Origin: Albimonas pacifica | Lineage (GTDB): Bacteria; Pseudomonadota; Alphaproteobacteria; Rhodobacterales; Rhodobacteraceae | Direction of reading: 5' to 3' | Length of the DNA: 64,000 bases | Assembly (NCBI RefSeq): GCF_900113695.1 | Contig: NZ_FOQH01000006.1 | Coordinates: 1-64,000 of the forward strand | Shown: positions 17,803 through 26,125 of the stretch, in pieces | Layout: each line of letters starts with the position of its first letter | How positions within the stretch are numbered: the first letter of the stretch is position 1 | Translations under genes and position numbers: made by a program | The notes under the pieces: model-generated | Databases searched by the model: none | The model's input: the letters and a program-made list of their open reading frames with translations, nothing else | What the model was told of the DNA's origin: nothing

Positions 17803-18322
17803 CGGCGACGACGTCTCCCGCGAGTTCCTTCTCGAGCGCCTCCGAGGCGGCGGACAGCGCCCCGTCGAAGAAGGCGACCAAGGCGCGCTCCATCTCCCTC
17901 GGATCCTCGATCCGCGACAGCGCCTCGGCGTTGTCGCGGGCGGCCTGCAAGCCGGCCTGGCGCATCCGTTCGGCCGCTTCTCCGATCGCGATCTCGACCT
18001 GCCGGCGGTCGAGCGTCCGGCCCAGCCTCTCGGCCAGGTCGAGCTCCGCCTCGTCCGCCTGCGCCCGCTCCCGCCGGGCCCGATGATCGTTCATCGACGG
18101 CCCGCGGGCGGGCGCCGCCGCTTCGCTCTCCCCGACGTTCGGACCGCGGGTGACGTTGCCGGGGTTGAGGACTTCCGCGCGGTAGCGCCGGAGCTCGTCG
18201 ACGCTCACCAACCCTTCGGTGTCGGCGAGCGCCTCGTTCTTCTTGATCCAGCGGCCGACGGTCGCGCGGTTGCATCCGAGCTGCCGCGCCGCCTCAGCCG
18301 GCGTTACACGATCCTGTTGCAT
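17792..18322 (-). CDS. Terminase small subunit, Nu1-like
   Basis: A 176-residue DNA-binding protein, MQQDRVTPAEAARQLGCNRA, whose first 40 residues form a winged helix-turn-helix like lambda Nu1 (AARQLGCNRATVGRWIKK). The rest is a helical assembly region rich in Arg/Glu/Ala. The gene overlaps the large subunit and starts the packaging/head operon. Together they recognise and cut concatemeric phage DNA. Confidence 0.85.
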   Translation of the reverse strand: MQQDRVTPAEAARQLGCNRATVGRWIKKNEALADTEGLVSVDELRRYRAEVLNPGNVTRGPNVGESEAAAPARGPSMNDHRARRERAQADEAELDLAERLGRTLDRRQVEIAIGEAAERMRQAGLQAARDNAEALSRIEDPREMERALVAFFDGALSAASEALEKELAGDVVADAA

Positions 18323-18431
18323 GGTGTTGCGCCGCTGTTGCGTGTTGCACCCTTTGAAATCGCTCGCACTTCAGAACCAACAGGGTTCGAATATCCCGTG
18401 ACACGACCCTGCCGGGAAGGACCCACCAGCG

Positions 18432-19193
18432 TCACCGGGCCGTGCTGATGGCCCGATCGAGCGCCTCGCGCATCCGGGCGGGCCAGCGATCGCGGACGGT
18501 TCGGGCGGCGAGGCCCCGGAAGTCCAGGGTCGGCGCATACCGGGCCCCGCCTACGACGAGGAGCACCGGGCGGGCCGTGTAGATCCTGCTCGAGGTCCCA
18601 TCGGATCGGTCATGGGTGAACGTGCCGCGCTCCCATATCGCGACCGCCTGGCCGGCATCGTCGCGCTGCACCCATGCGGTGTAGGCCGATCGCTTGCGCA
18701 GCCCGTTCTTGCCTTTGCGGATGTTGGCCAGGCTGGCGTTCTGGTAGGGGTCGGATGACGCACGAAGGGCGGACAGCAGCCGCGTGTAGCGCCCGCCGAC
18801 GTTCCGCCCGGGCGCGTCCAGGCTCCCGCCATCGGCCGGGATGACCCGCTGACCCTCGATCAGGATGCCCGCCCGGATCAGCGCAGCCTCGAACCGCTTC
18901 GCCCGTCGCACCCCACCCGTTTCCATGTGGATCAGGTACTTCCCCGCCGCGACGCCCTTGCCGGCCCACTCCTTGAAGAACACGCGCGAGGTCAGGTTCG
19001 CCTTCGTCGCCGGCGTGATCGCGACCGAGTTCAGCGTCCAGCGGCTCGGCTGGTCGAGCTTCTGCTGGAGCATCGTCTGCGTCGCCGCCTTGACGTCCTG
19101 CGCGGTGCGGGTGAGCGCCACCGCCGCGGCGAAGCGCATCTGCCGCGCCACGGGCGAGCGGCTCAGCGAACCGCGAACGGTCACGCGAGACAT
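18432..19193 (-). CDS. Phage protein resembling minor tail protein Z (253 aa)
   Basis: A 253-residue basic protein starting MSRVTVRGSLSRSPVARQMR, with GGAG seven bases before the ATG. The segment from residue 25 to 115 (LTRTAQDVKAATQTML, DQPSRWTLNSVAITPATKAN, METGGVRRAKRFEAALIRAG) follows the pattern of lambda gpZ-type minor tail proteins, in which a Pro-Thr-Trp turn is followed by a conserved GG-R--K-FE block. Unusually it lies upstream of the small terminase, 8 kb away from the other tail genes. Confidence 0.6.
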   Translation of the reverse strand: MSRVTVRGSLSRSPVARQMRFAAAVALTRTAQDVKAATQTMLQQKLDQPSRWTLNSVAITPATKANLTSRVFFKEWAGKGVAAGKYLIHMETGGVRRAKRFEAALIRAGILIEGQRVIPADGGSLDAPGRNVGGRYTRLLSALRASSDPYQNASLANIRKGKNGLRKRSAYTAWVQRDDAGQAVAIWERGTFTHDRSDGTSSRIYTARPVLLVVGGARYAPTLDFRGLAARTVRDRWPARMREALDRAISTAR

Positions 19194-19303
19194 GGTCGAT
19201 CTCCGATGGCGGGGGGCTTGAACGAGACGCGCCCGGGCGGCGGGAGCCATCCGGGCGCGGTTCTACAGCGTGACGGGGAAGATGCCGCGAATGCGACTTT
19301 CAG

Positions 19304-20053
19304 TCAAGCGCGCCGTCGCTCGCGCGGATCGATCAGCCCAAGGTGCACCGCGAGGTCGGTCAGGGCGTCCGACAGCGCCTCGCCGAGCGCCGCCTGGTTG
19401 GTGGACTTCCTCGACCACCCGAACCGCGCCAGCACGTCGCCGGTCCCCTTCCCGTCGAGCACCACGGCCCGCACCACGTCGAGCCGCGTGATCGCCCGCC
19501 GCCCGCGGTCGGCATGGGCATGCACGCCCCGCTGGGCGATCACCACCTCCTGCCCGATCACGTCCTCCCAGGTGCGCAGCCGCTCCGCCCAGGCGCAGCG
19601 GGTCGTCGCGCCGCCGTCGCTCAGCCCGCCGCCCCGCCCTTCGCCCGGGCCACGGATCGATGCAATGCGCTCGACGAGCCCTTCGTATTCGCGGGCAGCG
19701 GCCTGGCAGCCGTCCGGCAGCCCTCGCAGCACCCGCGCAGGCGCGCGGCGCATCACCTGCTGGGTGGTGGTCTTCATCACCCGCGCCGCGGGGGCATAGG
19801 CCGCGACCTCGACCTCTTCGCGCCGCAGCTCGGGCCGGGCCGGGCCGCGCGGGCCGACGTCGTTCAAGGGGCCGTCGAGCCGGTCGCGCGCGCCGGTCAT
19901 CACCCGCTCGACGTGCTTCGCGAGCGCCGCCTCCTCCGGCGCGACGCGGACGCCGTAGGCGGCTGACCAGTCGATCCGGAGCGCCTGATCAGCCTCGCCG
20001 CCGCATGGCGCTCCTGCCCGCTTCGCCCTGCTCTTCGCCTCACGCCGCATCAT
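19304..20053 (-). CDS. Phage early/middle protein of unknown function (249 aa)
   Basis: A 249-residue basic protein beginning MMRREAKSRAKRAGAPCGGE. Two ATG codons at 20053 and 20050 overlap the stop of the upstream gene. The body is rich in Arg/Ala with a segment LRTWEDVIGQEVVIAQRGVH and the C-terminal LARFGWSRKSTNQAALGEAL, which looks like a small helix-turn-helix. The position at the end of the early operon, just upstream of the packaging genes, would suit a late transcription activator. This is inference; I do not recognise the family. Confidence 0.65.
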   Translation of the reverse strand: MMRREAKSRAKRAGAPCGGEADQALRIDWSAAYGVRVAPEEAALAKHVERVMTGARDRLDGPLNDVGPRGPARPELRREEVEVAAYAPAARVMKTTTQQVMRRAPARVLRGLPDGCQAAAREYEGLVERIASIRGPGEGRGGGLSDGGATTRCAWAERLRTWEDVIGQEVVIAQRGVHAHADRGRRAITRLDVVRAVVLDGKGTGDVLARFGWSRKSTNQAALGEALSDALTDLAVHLGLIDPRERRRA

Positions 20054-20658
20054 CCACCCCCCATCTCCGGTTCGCTCGGGAACACCAGCGCATGGACCCG
20101 CGCCCGCCCCATCTCCCATTCGGCGAGCAGGCGCAGGTCGTCTTCGCTCGCGCGGCCCTGCCCCTTCCGCCGCTCGGCCGAGGCGACGTCCTTCGCGCGC
20201 TCGGCAGCCCGGCTCCTTATCCCGCGCCGGGCGTCCTCGCCCGGCGGCGGCCGCTTCGAGCGCACGAGGTATCGCGCCAGCTCCGCGGCCTCGAACGGGC
20301 TCCGCGCCCAGGCCTCGCGGCCGGCGGCCGAGCGCATGTAGCTGATCAGCAGGCGGTTCCCCGCCGGCGGCGGGGTCTCGATCCCCTCTGCGTAGCGAAG
20401 GATCACGAGGTCGGACGGCCACACGTCGCGCCGCGGCCCCTCGCCCAGCCGGGCGAGCACCTCGCGCAGCGCCTGCAGGCCGGAGGGGCTCATGTACGCC
20501 AGGCGCTCGGCCAGCTTGCCCAGCCGCTCCCGGTGGGCCTCGACCGTCACGCTCGCCTTGCGGCGCATCCCCTGCGCCTCCAGCGGCTCGATCAGCAGGG
20601 TTCGCACGCGGGTCCGGCCCGGCATATCCTTCTCAGCCAGTTCCCCGGTCTCGGTCAT
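20050..20658 (-). CDS. Phage protein of unknown function (202 aa)
   Basis: A 202-residue, charged, helical protein, MTETGELAEKDMPGRTRVRT, coupled to the next gene by overlapping start and stop codons. No motif beyond a central LISYMRSAAGREAW segment and alternating Arg/Glu helices. The gene begins just after the palindrome cluster at 20,721-20,775, so it could encode a protein acting there, but nothing in its sequence proves this. Confidence 0.7.
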   Translation of the reverse strand: MTETGELAEKDMPGRTRVRTLLIEPLEAQGMRRKASVTVEAHRERLGKLAERLAYMSPSGLQALREVLARLGEGPRRDVWPSDLVILRYAEGIETPPPAGNRLLISYMRSAAGREAWARSPFEAAELARYLVRSKRPPPGEDARRGIRSRAAERAKDVASAERRKGQGRASEDDLRLLAEWEMGRARVHALVFPSEPEMGGG

Positions 20659-20720
20659 TTCGGCCTCCTGCTGTCCGAAGGGGTAAGGGGAAGATTCACA
20701 TCAGGTGTTCTCTAGGTCGG

Positions 20721-20775
20721 CGACAGCTGTCGGAGACGGTGTCGCGACACTGTCCGTCACTGTCGTGACGACAGT
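20721..20775. promoter_or_regulatory. Cluster of three palindromes sharing TGTCG half-sites
   Basis: Three perfect or near-perfect palindromes lie within 55 bases of non-coding DNA. They are CGACAGCTGTCG (20721-20732), GTGTCGCGACAC (20739-20750) and a 17-base element with arms ACTGTCGT / ACGACAGT around one central base (20759-20775). All use the same TGTCG / CGACA half-site. The cluster is between a putative replication gene (ending at 20778) and the next early gene. It could be the operator of the downstream genes or a set of initiator sites. Confidence 0.6.
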
Positions 20776-20777
20776 TC

Positions 20778-21476
20778 TCAGCGCCCTTCGCGGCGCCTGC
20801 GTTCCTCTTCGATGTCAGTGACTTGCGCGCCGATCATCTCGGCGTAGCCCAGGAAGATCAGCGCCGCGCGAACGGCCTTCCGGGTGATGTCGCTGCCGTG
20901 GCCCTGGACGTGCTCCAGCACGCGCATCTGCAGCGACTGGTCGGCGATGACGCGGCCGGGGAGCTTGTTCCACGCCATCTGCTTGCGGACCCGCTCCAGG
21001 TGTTTGGAGAGGACGCCTTCCTGCGCCCGGCTCTTGCGCCGTTCGATCCCATCGACGGCGGCCACGACGGCCCGGGTGAGCTCGGGATGGTGCAGGCGCA
21101 CCTCCCAGCCCGCCGAGATGAACCCGGGCTCGACGAGGCACAGGACCGGCTCCCAGCCGCGCAGCGCCCCGTTGGCGCGATGGATGCGCCACGCCTCGAC
21201 GGTCGCGGCGCTGCGTGCCGGTCCGATCCCGGCGAGTTCGCCGAGCTTCGCGTCGTCGTCCGGCAGCGTGCCGGCGGTATCCTGCTTGGCGGCGCGGCCC
21301 CAGAGCAGGTGACCGTAGAAGCCCGCGGCGGGATCGACCTCGCCGCGCCAGCTCGAGTTGTTCAGCGCCTCGACGTCGAACTGGATCCACGAACCGCTCA
21401 GACGCTGGCCGAGCGCAAGGGGATACTGGTCGAGGCCGGGGGGCGGTTCCGCGTCGCCATGGAAGTCGTCATCCAT
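20778..21476 (-). CDS. Putative phage replication protein, DUF1376-like N-terminus
   Basis: A 232-residue protein, MDDDFHGDAEPPPGLDQYPL. Residues 30-85 (SWIQFDVEALNNSSW, GFYGHLLWGRAAKQ, GTLPDDDAKLGELAGI) follow the DUF1376 / YdaU pattern: a short strand, a helix containing G-Y--LL, and the LPDDD-L motif. DUF1376 proteins accompany or act as phage replication initiators. The C-terminus is basic (EEERRRREGR). The stop is only three bases before the palindrome cluster. Confidence 0.6.
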   Translation of the reverse strand: MDDDFHGDAEPPPGLDQYPLALGQRLSGSWIQFDVEALNNSSWRGEVDPAAGFYGHLLWGRAAKQDTAGTLPDDDAKLGELAGIGPARSAATVEAWRIHRANGALRGWEPVLCLVEPGFISAGWEVRLHHPELTRAVVAAVDGIERRKSRAQEGVLSKHLERVRKQMAWNKLPGRVIADQSLQMRVLEHVQGHGSDITRKAVRAALIFLGYAEMIGAQVTDIEEERRRREGR

Positions 21477-21741
21477 GGCCGCGCTCCCTCAACAGCTCCA
21501 CCGCCGCCCGGGCGACCTCGACCCGCACGCGCTCCCAGTCGCCGGTCTGGTGCCGCGAGCGGATCGCCTGCAGCACGTCGTTGGGGTGCAGGCCGGCGGC
21601 CGCGGCCCAGATGACGTGCTCCACGGCGAGCGACTGCGCGCGCTGGAACAGGTCGGCGTCGGCCGGACGGTCAAGCGCCACGGGGCCGCGCAACGGCGCG
21701 GCTCCCGTCAACGTGCCGGACTGGAGCGCCAGGGACGCCAT
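21469..21741 (-). CDS. Small phage early protein (90 aa)
   Basis: A 90-residue, mostly helical protein, MASLALQSGTLTGAAPLRGP, overlapping the next gene by eight bases and seven bases after the DUF2303 gene. It contains AVEHVIWAAAAGLHPNDVLQ, a plausible helix-turn-helix-like segment. The function is unknown; membership of the early operon is clear from the tight packing. Confidence 0.65.
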   Translation of the reverse strand: MASLALQSGTLTGAAPLRGPVALDRPADADLFQRAQSLAVEHVIWAAAAGLHPNDVLQAIRSRHQTGDWERVRVEVARAAVELLRERGHG

Positions 21742-21748
21742 GGCGCCC

Positions 21749-22573
21749 TCAGGCCCGCGCGACGACGCGGCCGCGATGCACCGGCACGTCGGGCAGGTCG
21801 ACCGCGATCGCGTCCACCAGCCGCTCGAACTCGGCGTCGAGCAGCTCGTCCAGCCGCACGATCTGCACGCGGAAAGTCAGCTTCCCGTCGAGCATGTTGT
21901 AGGCGAGGCGAGCCGCCCACTCGACCGGGTCGCACCCCCAGAAGACACCCGTGCGCAGACGGATCAGCTTCGGGCAGGTCACGGCCCCGCGGGTCTGGTC
22001 ATCCTCGGTGAACTGGAACTGCCGCTCGCCGGTGGAGAGGTTGATCGCCTGCCGGAACTTCACGTCGCGGATGACCTCGAAGTTCTGCGCCACCTCCATC
22101 AGGTCGGCGGCCGAGGGGGCGAGCGCGTCGAAGCACCGGTCCTGCAGGAACTCGGCGAACTCGCGCTGGGTCATCGGCTTGTCGTGCACCGAATGCCAGG
22201 CCTCGAAGGCGGGCGTGAGCGCCGCCGGCCAGACTGCGCGATGGGTCGCCCAGGAGGCGCCGCCCTCGCCCGCCGAGTGCCAGTCCAGATGCGCCACGAT
22301 CTCTCGATTTTCGAGCGAGGCGAGGACCCGGGTCCGGGCCTTGTCGGAATAGGCCTTCACGTAGGCGCAGAAGCTCGCAGGCGTCTCGTGCCGCACCTCG
22401 GCGCGGACACGGCGCGGCGCCGCGCGGAACTTCTCGAGATCCTCGAAGCGGACCGTCGCGCCAGCGGGCGTGACGACGGCCAGCGCGCCGTCGGGCAGTG
22501 CAATCTCCTCCAGGCGCGCCTGCGGGACATGCTCAGCCGCGGCGTCGATCAGCGTGCGGGTGTCGTTTTCCAT
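21749..22573 (-). CDS. DUF2303 (YfdQ-like) phage protein
   Basis: A 274-residue protein, MENDTRTLIDAAAEHVPQAR; the ATG at 22573 is the first good start. The sequence follows the DUF2303 family, known from E. coli prophage gene yfdQ: a central EIVAHLDWHSAGEGGASWAT block, DKPMTQREFAEFLQDR, and the C-terminal FRVQIVRLDELLDAEFERLV. It normally sits with single-strand annealing or DNA-modification genes. The biochemical function is not established. Confidence 0.82.
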   Translation of the reverse strand: MENDTRTLIDAAAEHVPQARLEEIALPDGALAVVTPAGATVRFEDLEKFRAAPRRVRAEVRHETPASFCAYVKAYSDKARTRVLASLENREIVAHLDWHSAGEGGASWATHRAVWPAALTPAFEAWHSVHDKPMTQREFAEFLQDRCFDALAPSAADLMEVAQNFEVIRDVKFRQAINLSTGERQFQFTEDDQTRGAVTCPKLIRLRTGVFWGCDPVEWAARLAYNMLDGKLTFRVQIVRLDELLDAEFERLVDAIAVDLPDVPVHRGRVVARA

Positions 22574-22628
22574 GATGATGATCCTTGGACGGGAAAGGCG
22601 GCGGCCCTGGTCGGGGCCAGCGGCGGCG

Positions 22629-23132
22629 TCAGGCCTTGGCCATGCCGCCGGGGACGGGGCGGGGACCGAAATCCAGCTCGTCCTTCGGCGGGGTGCGGGT
22701 GAGGTCATGATCCTCGGTGGGCCAGTAGAAGGCCTCGCCCTGCGGCCGCTTGGGCAGCGTCGCCTTGACGTCCGCCTTGACCTTGAGCGCGCTCTCGCCG
22801 TTCGGCTCGACGGTGAGCGTCACCGTCACCTTGCCGGACTTGCCGTAGCGGGTGACGTCGCGCACCACCTCGCGGAGCATGTCGTCGGCGCTCTCGACCA
22901 GCGAGCCGCCGTCGTCGCGCCCGGGCGGCAGGCGCATCGCCTCCTGCCCTTTCTTCATCGCCTGCCCGACGTTGAAGCCGGGGCCGACCATTCGGGCGAT
23001 CTCGCAGATGGGCTGACGGTCGAAGGGCGTCTCGCCCTGCGCATGACGCTCCCGGCCCTTGCCGTGCGCGGCCTGCTCGAGGGCCTCCGCGACGACGGCC
23101 GCGAGCGCCTCGTATCCCTCGGGCGCGCTCAT
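22629..23132 (-). CDS. Conserved phage early protein (167 aa)
   Basis: A 167-residue protein, MSAPEGYEALAAVVAEALEQ, starting with ATGA overlap of the methyltransferase stop. It has two parts: an N-terminal helical module with HGKGRERHAQGETPFDRQPI and GFNVGQAMKKGQEAMRLP, and a C-terminal beta module with KVTVTLTVEPNGESALKV and FYWPTEDHDL. The first part is similar by eye to a module seen in phage proteins of unknown function; I cannot name a family. Confidence 0.7.
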   Translation of the reverse strand: MSAPEGYEALAAVVAEALEQAAHGKGRERHAQGETPFDRQPICEIARMVGPGFNVGQAMKKGQEAMRLPPGRDDGGSLVESADDMLREVVRDVTRYGKSGKVTVTLTVEPNGESALKVKADVKATLPKRPQGEAFYWPTEDHDLTRTPPKDELDFGPRPVPGGMAKA

Positions 23133-24286
23133 TGCGCGGCCGCCGAGAACAGGGGGCCGAGATCGTGGTCACCAAGCAGTGCGGCAGACGACGGCTCCGA
23201 CCACTCGCCGGCGATCCGGTCGCGTGCGATCTCCGCATAGGCCGGGTTCAGCTCAAGCAGGATCGCCCGGCGTCCGTGCCGCGCCGCGACAAGCCCCGTC
23301 GTGCCCGCGCCGCCGAAGGGGTCCAGAACCGTGCCGCCCTTCGGGCAGCCGGCGAGGATGCACGGCTCGATCAGCTTCGGCGGGTAGGTGGCGAAGTGCG
23401 CGCCGGAGAAGGGCTCGCTGGCGACGGTCCAGACGCTGCGCTTGTTGCGCGTGCCGCCTCGGCCGACGGCATCCAGCCCAGATTGGTCGGATGAGGGGTA
23501 ATCTGCGTGGCGCGGGGGCACGCCGCGCCGGACGTTGCCCACCACGAGGCTCTTACCTCCCTCCCCATTCGCGAAGGTACTGGAGTTGCAGTAGGCGCCG
23601 CCTCGGAACGAAGGACGGAACTCGTCTTGAGCCGCCTTCTCCCGGATCGCATCGGCGTCGTAGTGGTAGCGTTGGCGCTTCGAGAACAGGAACAGGTACT
23701 CGTGAGCCTTGGTGCAGCGATCCTTCGTGCTCTCCGGCATCGGGTTGGGCTTCGCCCAGATGATGTCCTGCCGGAGAATCCAGCCGTCATCCTGAAGGGC
23801 GAAGGCGAGCCGCCAGGGCATGCCCAGCAGGCTCTTGTTAGGCAGGCCCGACGCCTTGGCCGGCGACCAGATGGCGGCGGCGTCCTCACCATGGCCGGTC
23901 TGGAGCGCCGAGCGACGCGCGAACGCCCCGTCGGCGTCCTTCGGCGGGGCCTTGTTGCCCGGCGGCGTGGTGACGTAGCTGTCGCCCATGTTCACCCAGC
24001 AGGTGCCGTCGTCGCGCAGGACGCGGCGGACCTCGCGGAAGACCTCGACCATGGCGGACAGGAACTCGGCGGGCGTCGCTTCGAGGCCGATCTGCCCGTC
24101 GACGCCGTAGTCGCGCAGCCCGAAGTAGGGCGGCGACGTCACCACGGTTTGCACCGAAGACTCCGGCATCTCGCGCAGGAGCTCCCGGCAGTCGCCGACG
24201 CGGATCTCGACGCGGCCGCTGGCGACTTTATCGCCGCGACGCTCGGAACGCTGCTGACGCACGGCCGAGGACTGGTTGCCGTTCAC
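23129..24286 (-). CDS. Phage DNA methyltransferase, N6-adenine/N4-cytosine (beta class)
   Basis: A 385-residue site-specific DNA methyltransferase. The start is GTG at 24286, overlapping the upstream stop by four bases. The catalytic motif SPPY (within VVTSPPYFGLRDYG) is near residue 50 and the SAM-binding motif DPFGGAGTTGLVA near residue 330, the beta-class order. The region between carries the target-recognition part. No restriction endonuclease partner is visible, so it is a solitary phage methylase, probably protecting phage DNA or marking it for regulation. Confidence 0.93.
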   Translation of the reverse strand: MNGNQSSAVRQQRSERRGDKVASGRVEIRVGDCRELLREMPESSVQTVVTSPPYFGLRDYGVDGQIGLEATPAEFLSAMVEVFREVRRVLRDDGTCWVNMGDSYVTTPPGNKAPPKDADGAFARRSALQTGHGEDAAAIWSPAKASGLPNKSLLGMPWRLAFALQDDGWILRQDIIWAKPNPMPESTKDRCTKAHEYLFLFSKRQRYHYDADAIREKAAQDEFRPSFRGGAYCNSSTFANGEGGKSLVVGNVRRGVPPRHADYPSSDQSGLDAVGRGGTRNKRSVWTVASEPFSGAHFATYPPKLIEPCILAGCPKGGTVLDPFGGAGTTGLVAARHGRRAILLELNPAYAEIARDRIAGEWSEPSSAALLGDHDLGPLFSAAAQ

Positions 24287-24717
24287 GCCGCGCGCTCCTC
24301 GTAGTCCCAGGGGTCGAGCCCCGTGCGGCGTCGCACGGCCTCGACCACGTCGGCGTTCGCGTCGAGGCGCCCGTAGATGCGGCCGCCGGTCGGGGTCGGG
24401 ACCGCGAAGACGCGCACCGGCTCGGCCTTGCTGCGGCTGCGGGCCTGGACGGCCGCGTCCCGCCGCGCCCGATCGGACGGGCTCATCCGCGACAGCGCCA
24501 GGTCGACCAGCTCGGTCCCGACGTGCAGCTGGAGGCGGATCTCGGCGCGCGACCAGCCGCAAAACAGCAGCGCCCGCACCTCCTCGACCCGCCGCGCCAC
24601 CGTCGCGGCGTCGCGGCGTCGGGCCTCGACCTCAGGCTCGGCGACCACGGCGCCGGCGGCGACCGCGCCCCGGGACCACTCCGGTCCGCCGAGACTGATG
24701 GTTCTCGTTTCGCTCAT
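24283..24717 (-). CDS. Phage early protein with helix-turn-helix-like segment (144 aa)
   Basis: A 144-residue protein starting MSETRTISLGGPEWSRGAVA at 24717, with GGAGG upstream. The central ARRVEEVRALLFCGWSRAEI is followed by a second helix (LVDLALSRMSPSDRARRD), which looks like a DNA-binding helix-turn-helix, and the C-terminus is VRRRTGLDPWDYEERAA. It precedes the methyltransferase gene with a GTGA overlap. A terminator-like hairpin lies directly in front of its ribosome binding site, so expression may depend on read-through. Confidence 0.7.
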   Translation of the reverse strand: MSETRTISLGGPEWSRGAVAAGAVVAEPEVEARRRDAATVARRVEEVRALLFCGWSRAEIRLQLHVGTELVDLALSRMSPSDRARRDAAVQARSRSKAEPVRVFAVPTPTGGRIYGRLDANADVVEAVRRRTGLDPWDYEERAA

Positions 24718-24730
24718 GTCGACCTCCACG

Positions 24731-24768
24731 AAAAAGCCCGCCGGCGGCGCGAGAGCCGACCGGCGGGC
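24731..24768 (-). terminator. Rho-independent terminator-like hairpin before an early gene
   Basis: On the minus strand a stem GCCCGCCGG / CCGGCGGGC (24736-24768) with a 15-base loop is followed by UUUUU (24735-24731), just upstream of the ribosome binding site of the gene at 24717. A terminator inside a lytic operon suggests attenuation or antitermination. Confidence 0.6.
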
Positions 24769-25028
24769 AGGTCCGACGGGGAGGAGACGGCGGGGAAGAG
24801 CTTCCCGCTGCCGACCGGCCATTCCTGGCCGGACGCGGTGACCGGGACGCGCCCGGAACGGATGTGATGATGACGCCAGCCTCGGGGCCGAAGGCGCGGA
24901 CGCTCGGCCGTGAGACGACCCGTGCCTACCCCACACCGGAGACACGGGCCGCTCTCGGGACGGCTGCAGGAAAGCCGTCCTCTACCGCCAGGCTGGGGTC
25001 GCAGGTCCAAGCGTGACGGCCCGAACAG

Positions 25029-25046
25029 TGTTCGCGCGAGCGAACA
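25029..25046. promoter_or_regulatory. Inverted repeat, possible operator
   Basis: An 18-base inverted repeat with seven-base arms TGTTCGC / GCGAACA around GCGA. It overlaps a second palindrome, GAAC-AGT-GTTC (25023-25033), so GAAC/GTTC half-sites occur three times in 24 bases. It lies in the non-coding stretch, in a locally AT-richer patch. This resembles a repressor or SOS-type operator, but the alphaproteobacterial LexA direct-repeat spacing is not met. Confidence 0.4.
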
Positions 25047-25086
25047 TGCCGCGCAACACCTAATTTCTCGGAGAGATTCCTGACCG

Positions 25087-25125
25087 AAAAGCGCCCACCG
25101 ACCGCGAGGCGAGCGGCCAGCGGGC
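25087..25125 (-). repeat. Second, weaker copy of the hairpin element
   Basis: It matches the element at 24,731 in layout. On the minus strand it has the upstream box GTCGGACYTGCCCG (shared by both copies), then an imperfect stem and a UUUU run. The pairing is weaker (GCCC/GGGC outside, CCGC/GCGG inside). The conserved box before both hairpins suggests a duplicated regulatory element. Confidence 0.4.
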
Positions 25126-25648
25126 AAGTCCGACAGGAAGGCGACCTTAGCAGCCCGGTCCAGCAACGTCACCACCCCGGGGTTGGTGGCGGCGGGGGCC
25201 GTGACGCTGGCCCCGCAGGCGCCCGCGGGGCTGCCCTCCGCCGCCGCCGGCCAGGCAGGGAGGCGCCCGACCGGCATCTGCATTCGAAGGTCCCGGGCTC
25301 CCACCGGGCGCGAGCCGCTGAGCGGCCCTCTTCGGCGATATCCGCACGCCGCATTGGCCAGCCGTCCGCCCGGCTGGGGGCCTACTCCCGGCGCTCCCAC
25401 GGTGCGGTCGGCTCGCTCCCCGTGGTCCTGACGCTCTCCGGTTTCGCCTGGGGTCTGGAAATCGCGGCCGGGCGAGCACGCCCGGCCACAGTCGCCCTGC
25501 GCGCCCGTATCGAGGGAGGCGACAGCCACCTCGCGCGCGCAGGGATGGGGATCGCGCCCCGCCGCCGAGGGGGTCAGGCAGGCGGGGCGCGCACCGGCCG
25601 GCGCCGAGGGGACGGACGCGGGCCGGAGGGGATGACGGGTGGGGGCGG

Positions 25649-26125
25649 TCACGACGACGCCTCCCGGGCGAAGCGGGCGCGGGCCGTGGCGATGCTCTCG
25701 GCCGCGAGGTCGAGGTCGGCCTGCAGGCGCCGCAGCTCGGCCGGCGTGAACCCCGCGCCGCCGGGGCCCGCGGGGTCGGTCGCCTCGAGCATGTGCGCGC
25801 CGATCTCGCCGGTCGCCCGCAGCAGGGCCGCCACGGCCGAGGACAGCGAGCCGTCATCCTCGCGCAGCTCGCGCACCTCGGCGCCGGCAAGGGCGGCGAA
25901 GTGGCGGGCGGCGACCAGCGCCGCGGCGGGCGACAGGACGGCGACTTCGTGCAGCGCCGACACCGGCATGCGGCGGCCGTTGGTCTCGGCCGGGTCGCAC
26001 CAGTGCGACAGGGTCGAGGCGTCGAAACCCAGCTCGGCCTGCACCGCGCGCCGGCGGGCGGCGTCGAGCGCGTCCGAGATCATGCCCGTGGGCGAGCCGG
26101 CGGCCTGGATGCGGGGCGCGCCCAT
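25649..26125 (-). CDS. CII-like phage regulatory protein
   Basis: A 158-residue protein. ATG at 26125 is preferred because GGAGG lies seven bases upstream; a TTG at 26131 would be too close. The N-terminal half has a helix-turn-helix-like region (RRAVQAELGFDASTLSHWCD) followed by PVSALHEVAVLSPAAALVAA, a pattern seen in the phage CII / CP76 group. The second half is helical (LRRLQADLDLAAESIATARA). It is the second minus-strand gene after the Cro-like gene, the place expected for a delayed-early regulator. Confidence 0.6.
   Translation of the reverse strand: MGAPRIQAAGSPTGMISDALDAARRRAVQAELGFDASTLSHWCDPAETNGRRMPVSALHEVAVLSPAAALVAARHFAALAGAEVRELREDDGSLSSAVAALLRATGEIGAHMLEATDPAGPGGAGFTPAELRRLQADLDLAAESIATARARFAREASS

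Larger units (their letters stand above)
24718..25648. other. 930-base stretch between early genes, coding status uncertain
   Basis: This stretch separates the CII-like gene from the next early gene. On the minus strand an open frame of 312 codons fills it exactly: GTG at 25652 overlaps the upstream stop and its own stop overlaps the ATG at 24717. Its predicted product is very rich in Arg, Pro, Ser and Cys and lacks a hydrophobic core, so I doubt it is translated. The stretch also holds two similar hairpins followed by U-tracts on the minus strand, and a compound palindrome at 25,023-25,046. It looks like a leader with termination or antitermination signals. Confidence 0.5.
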
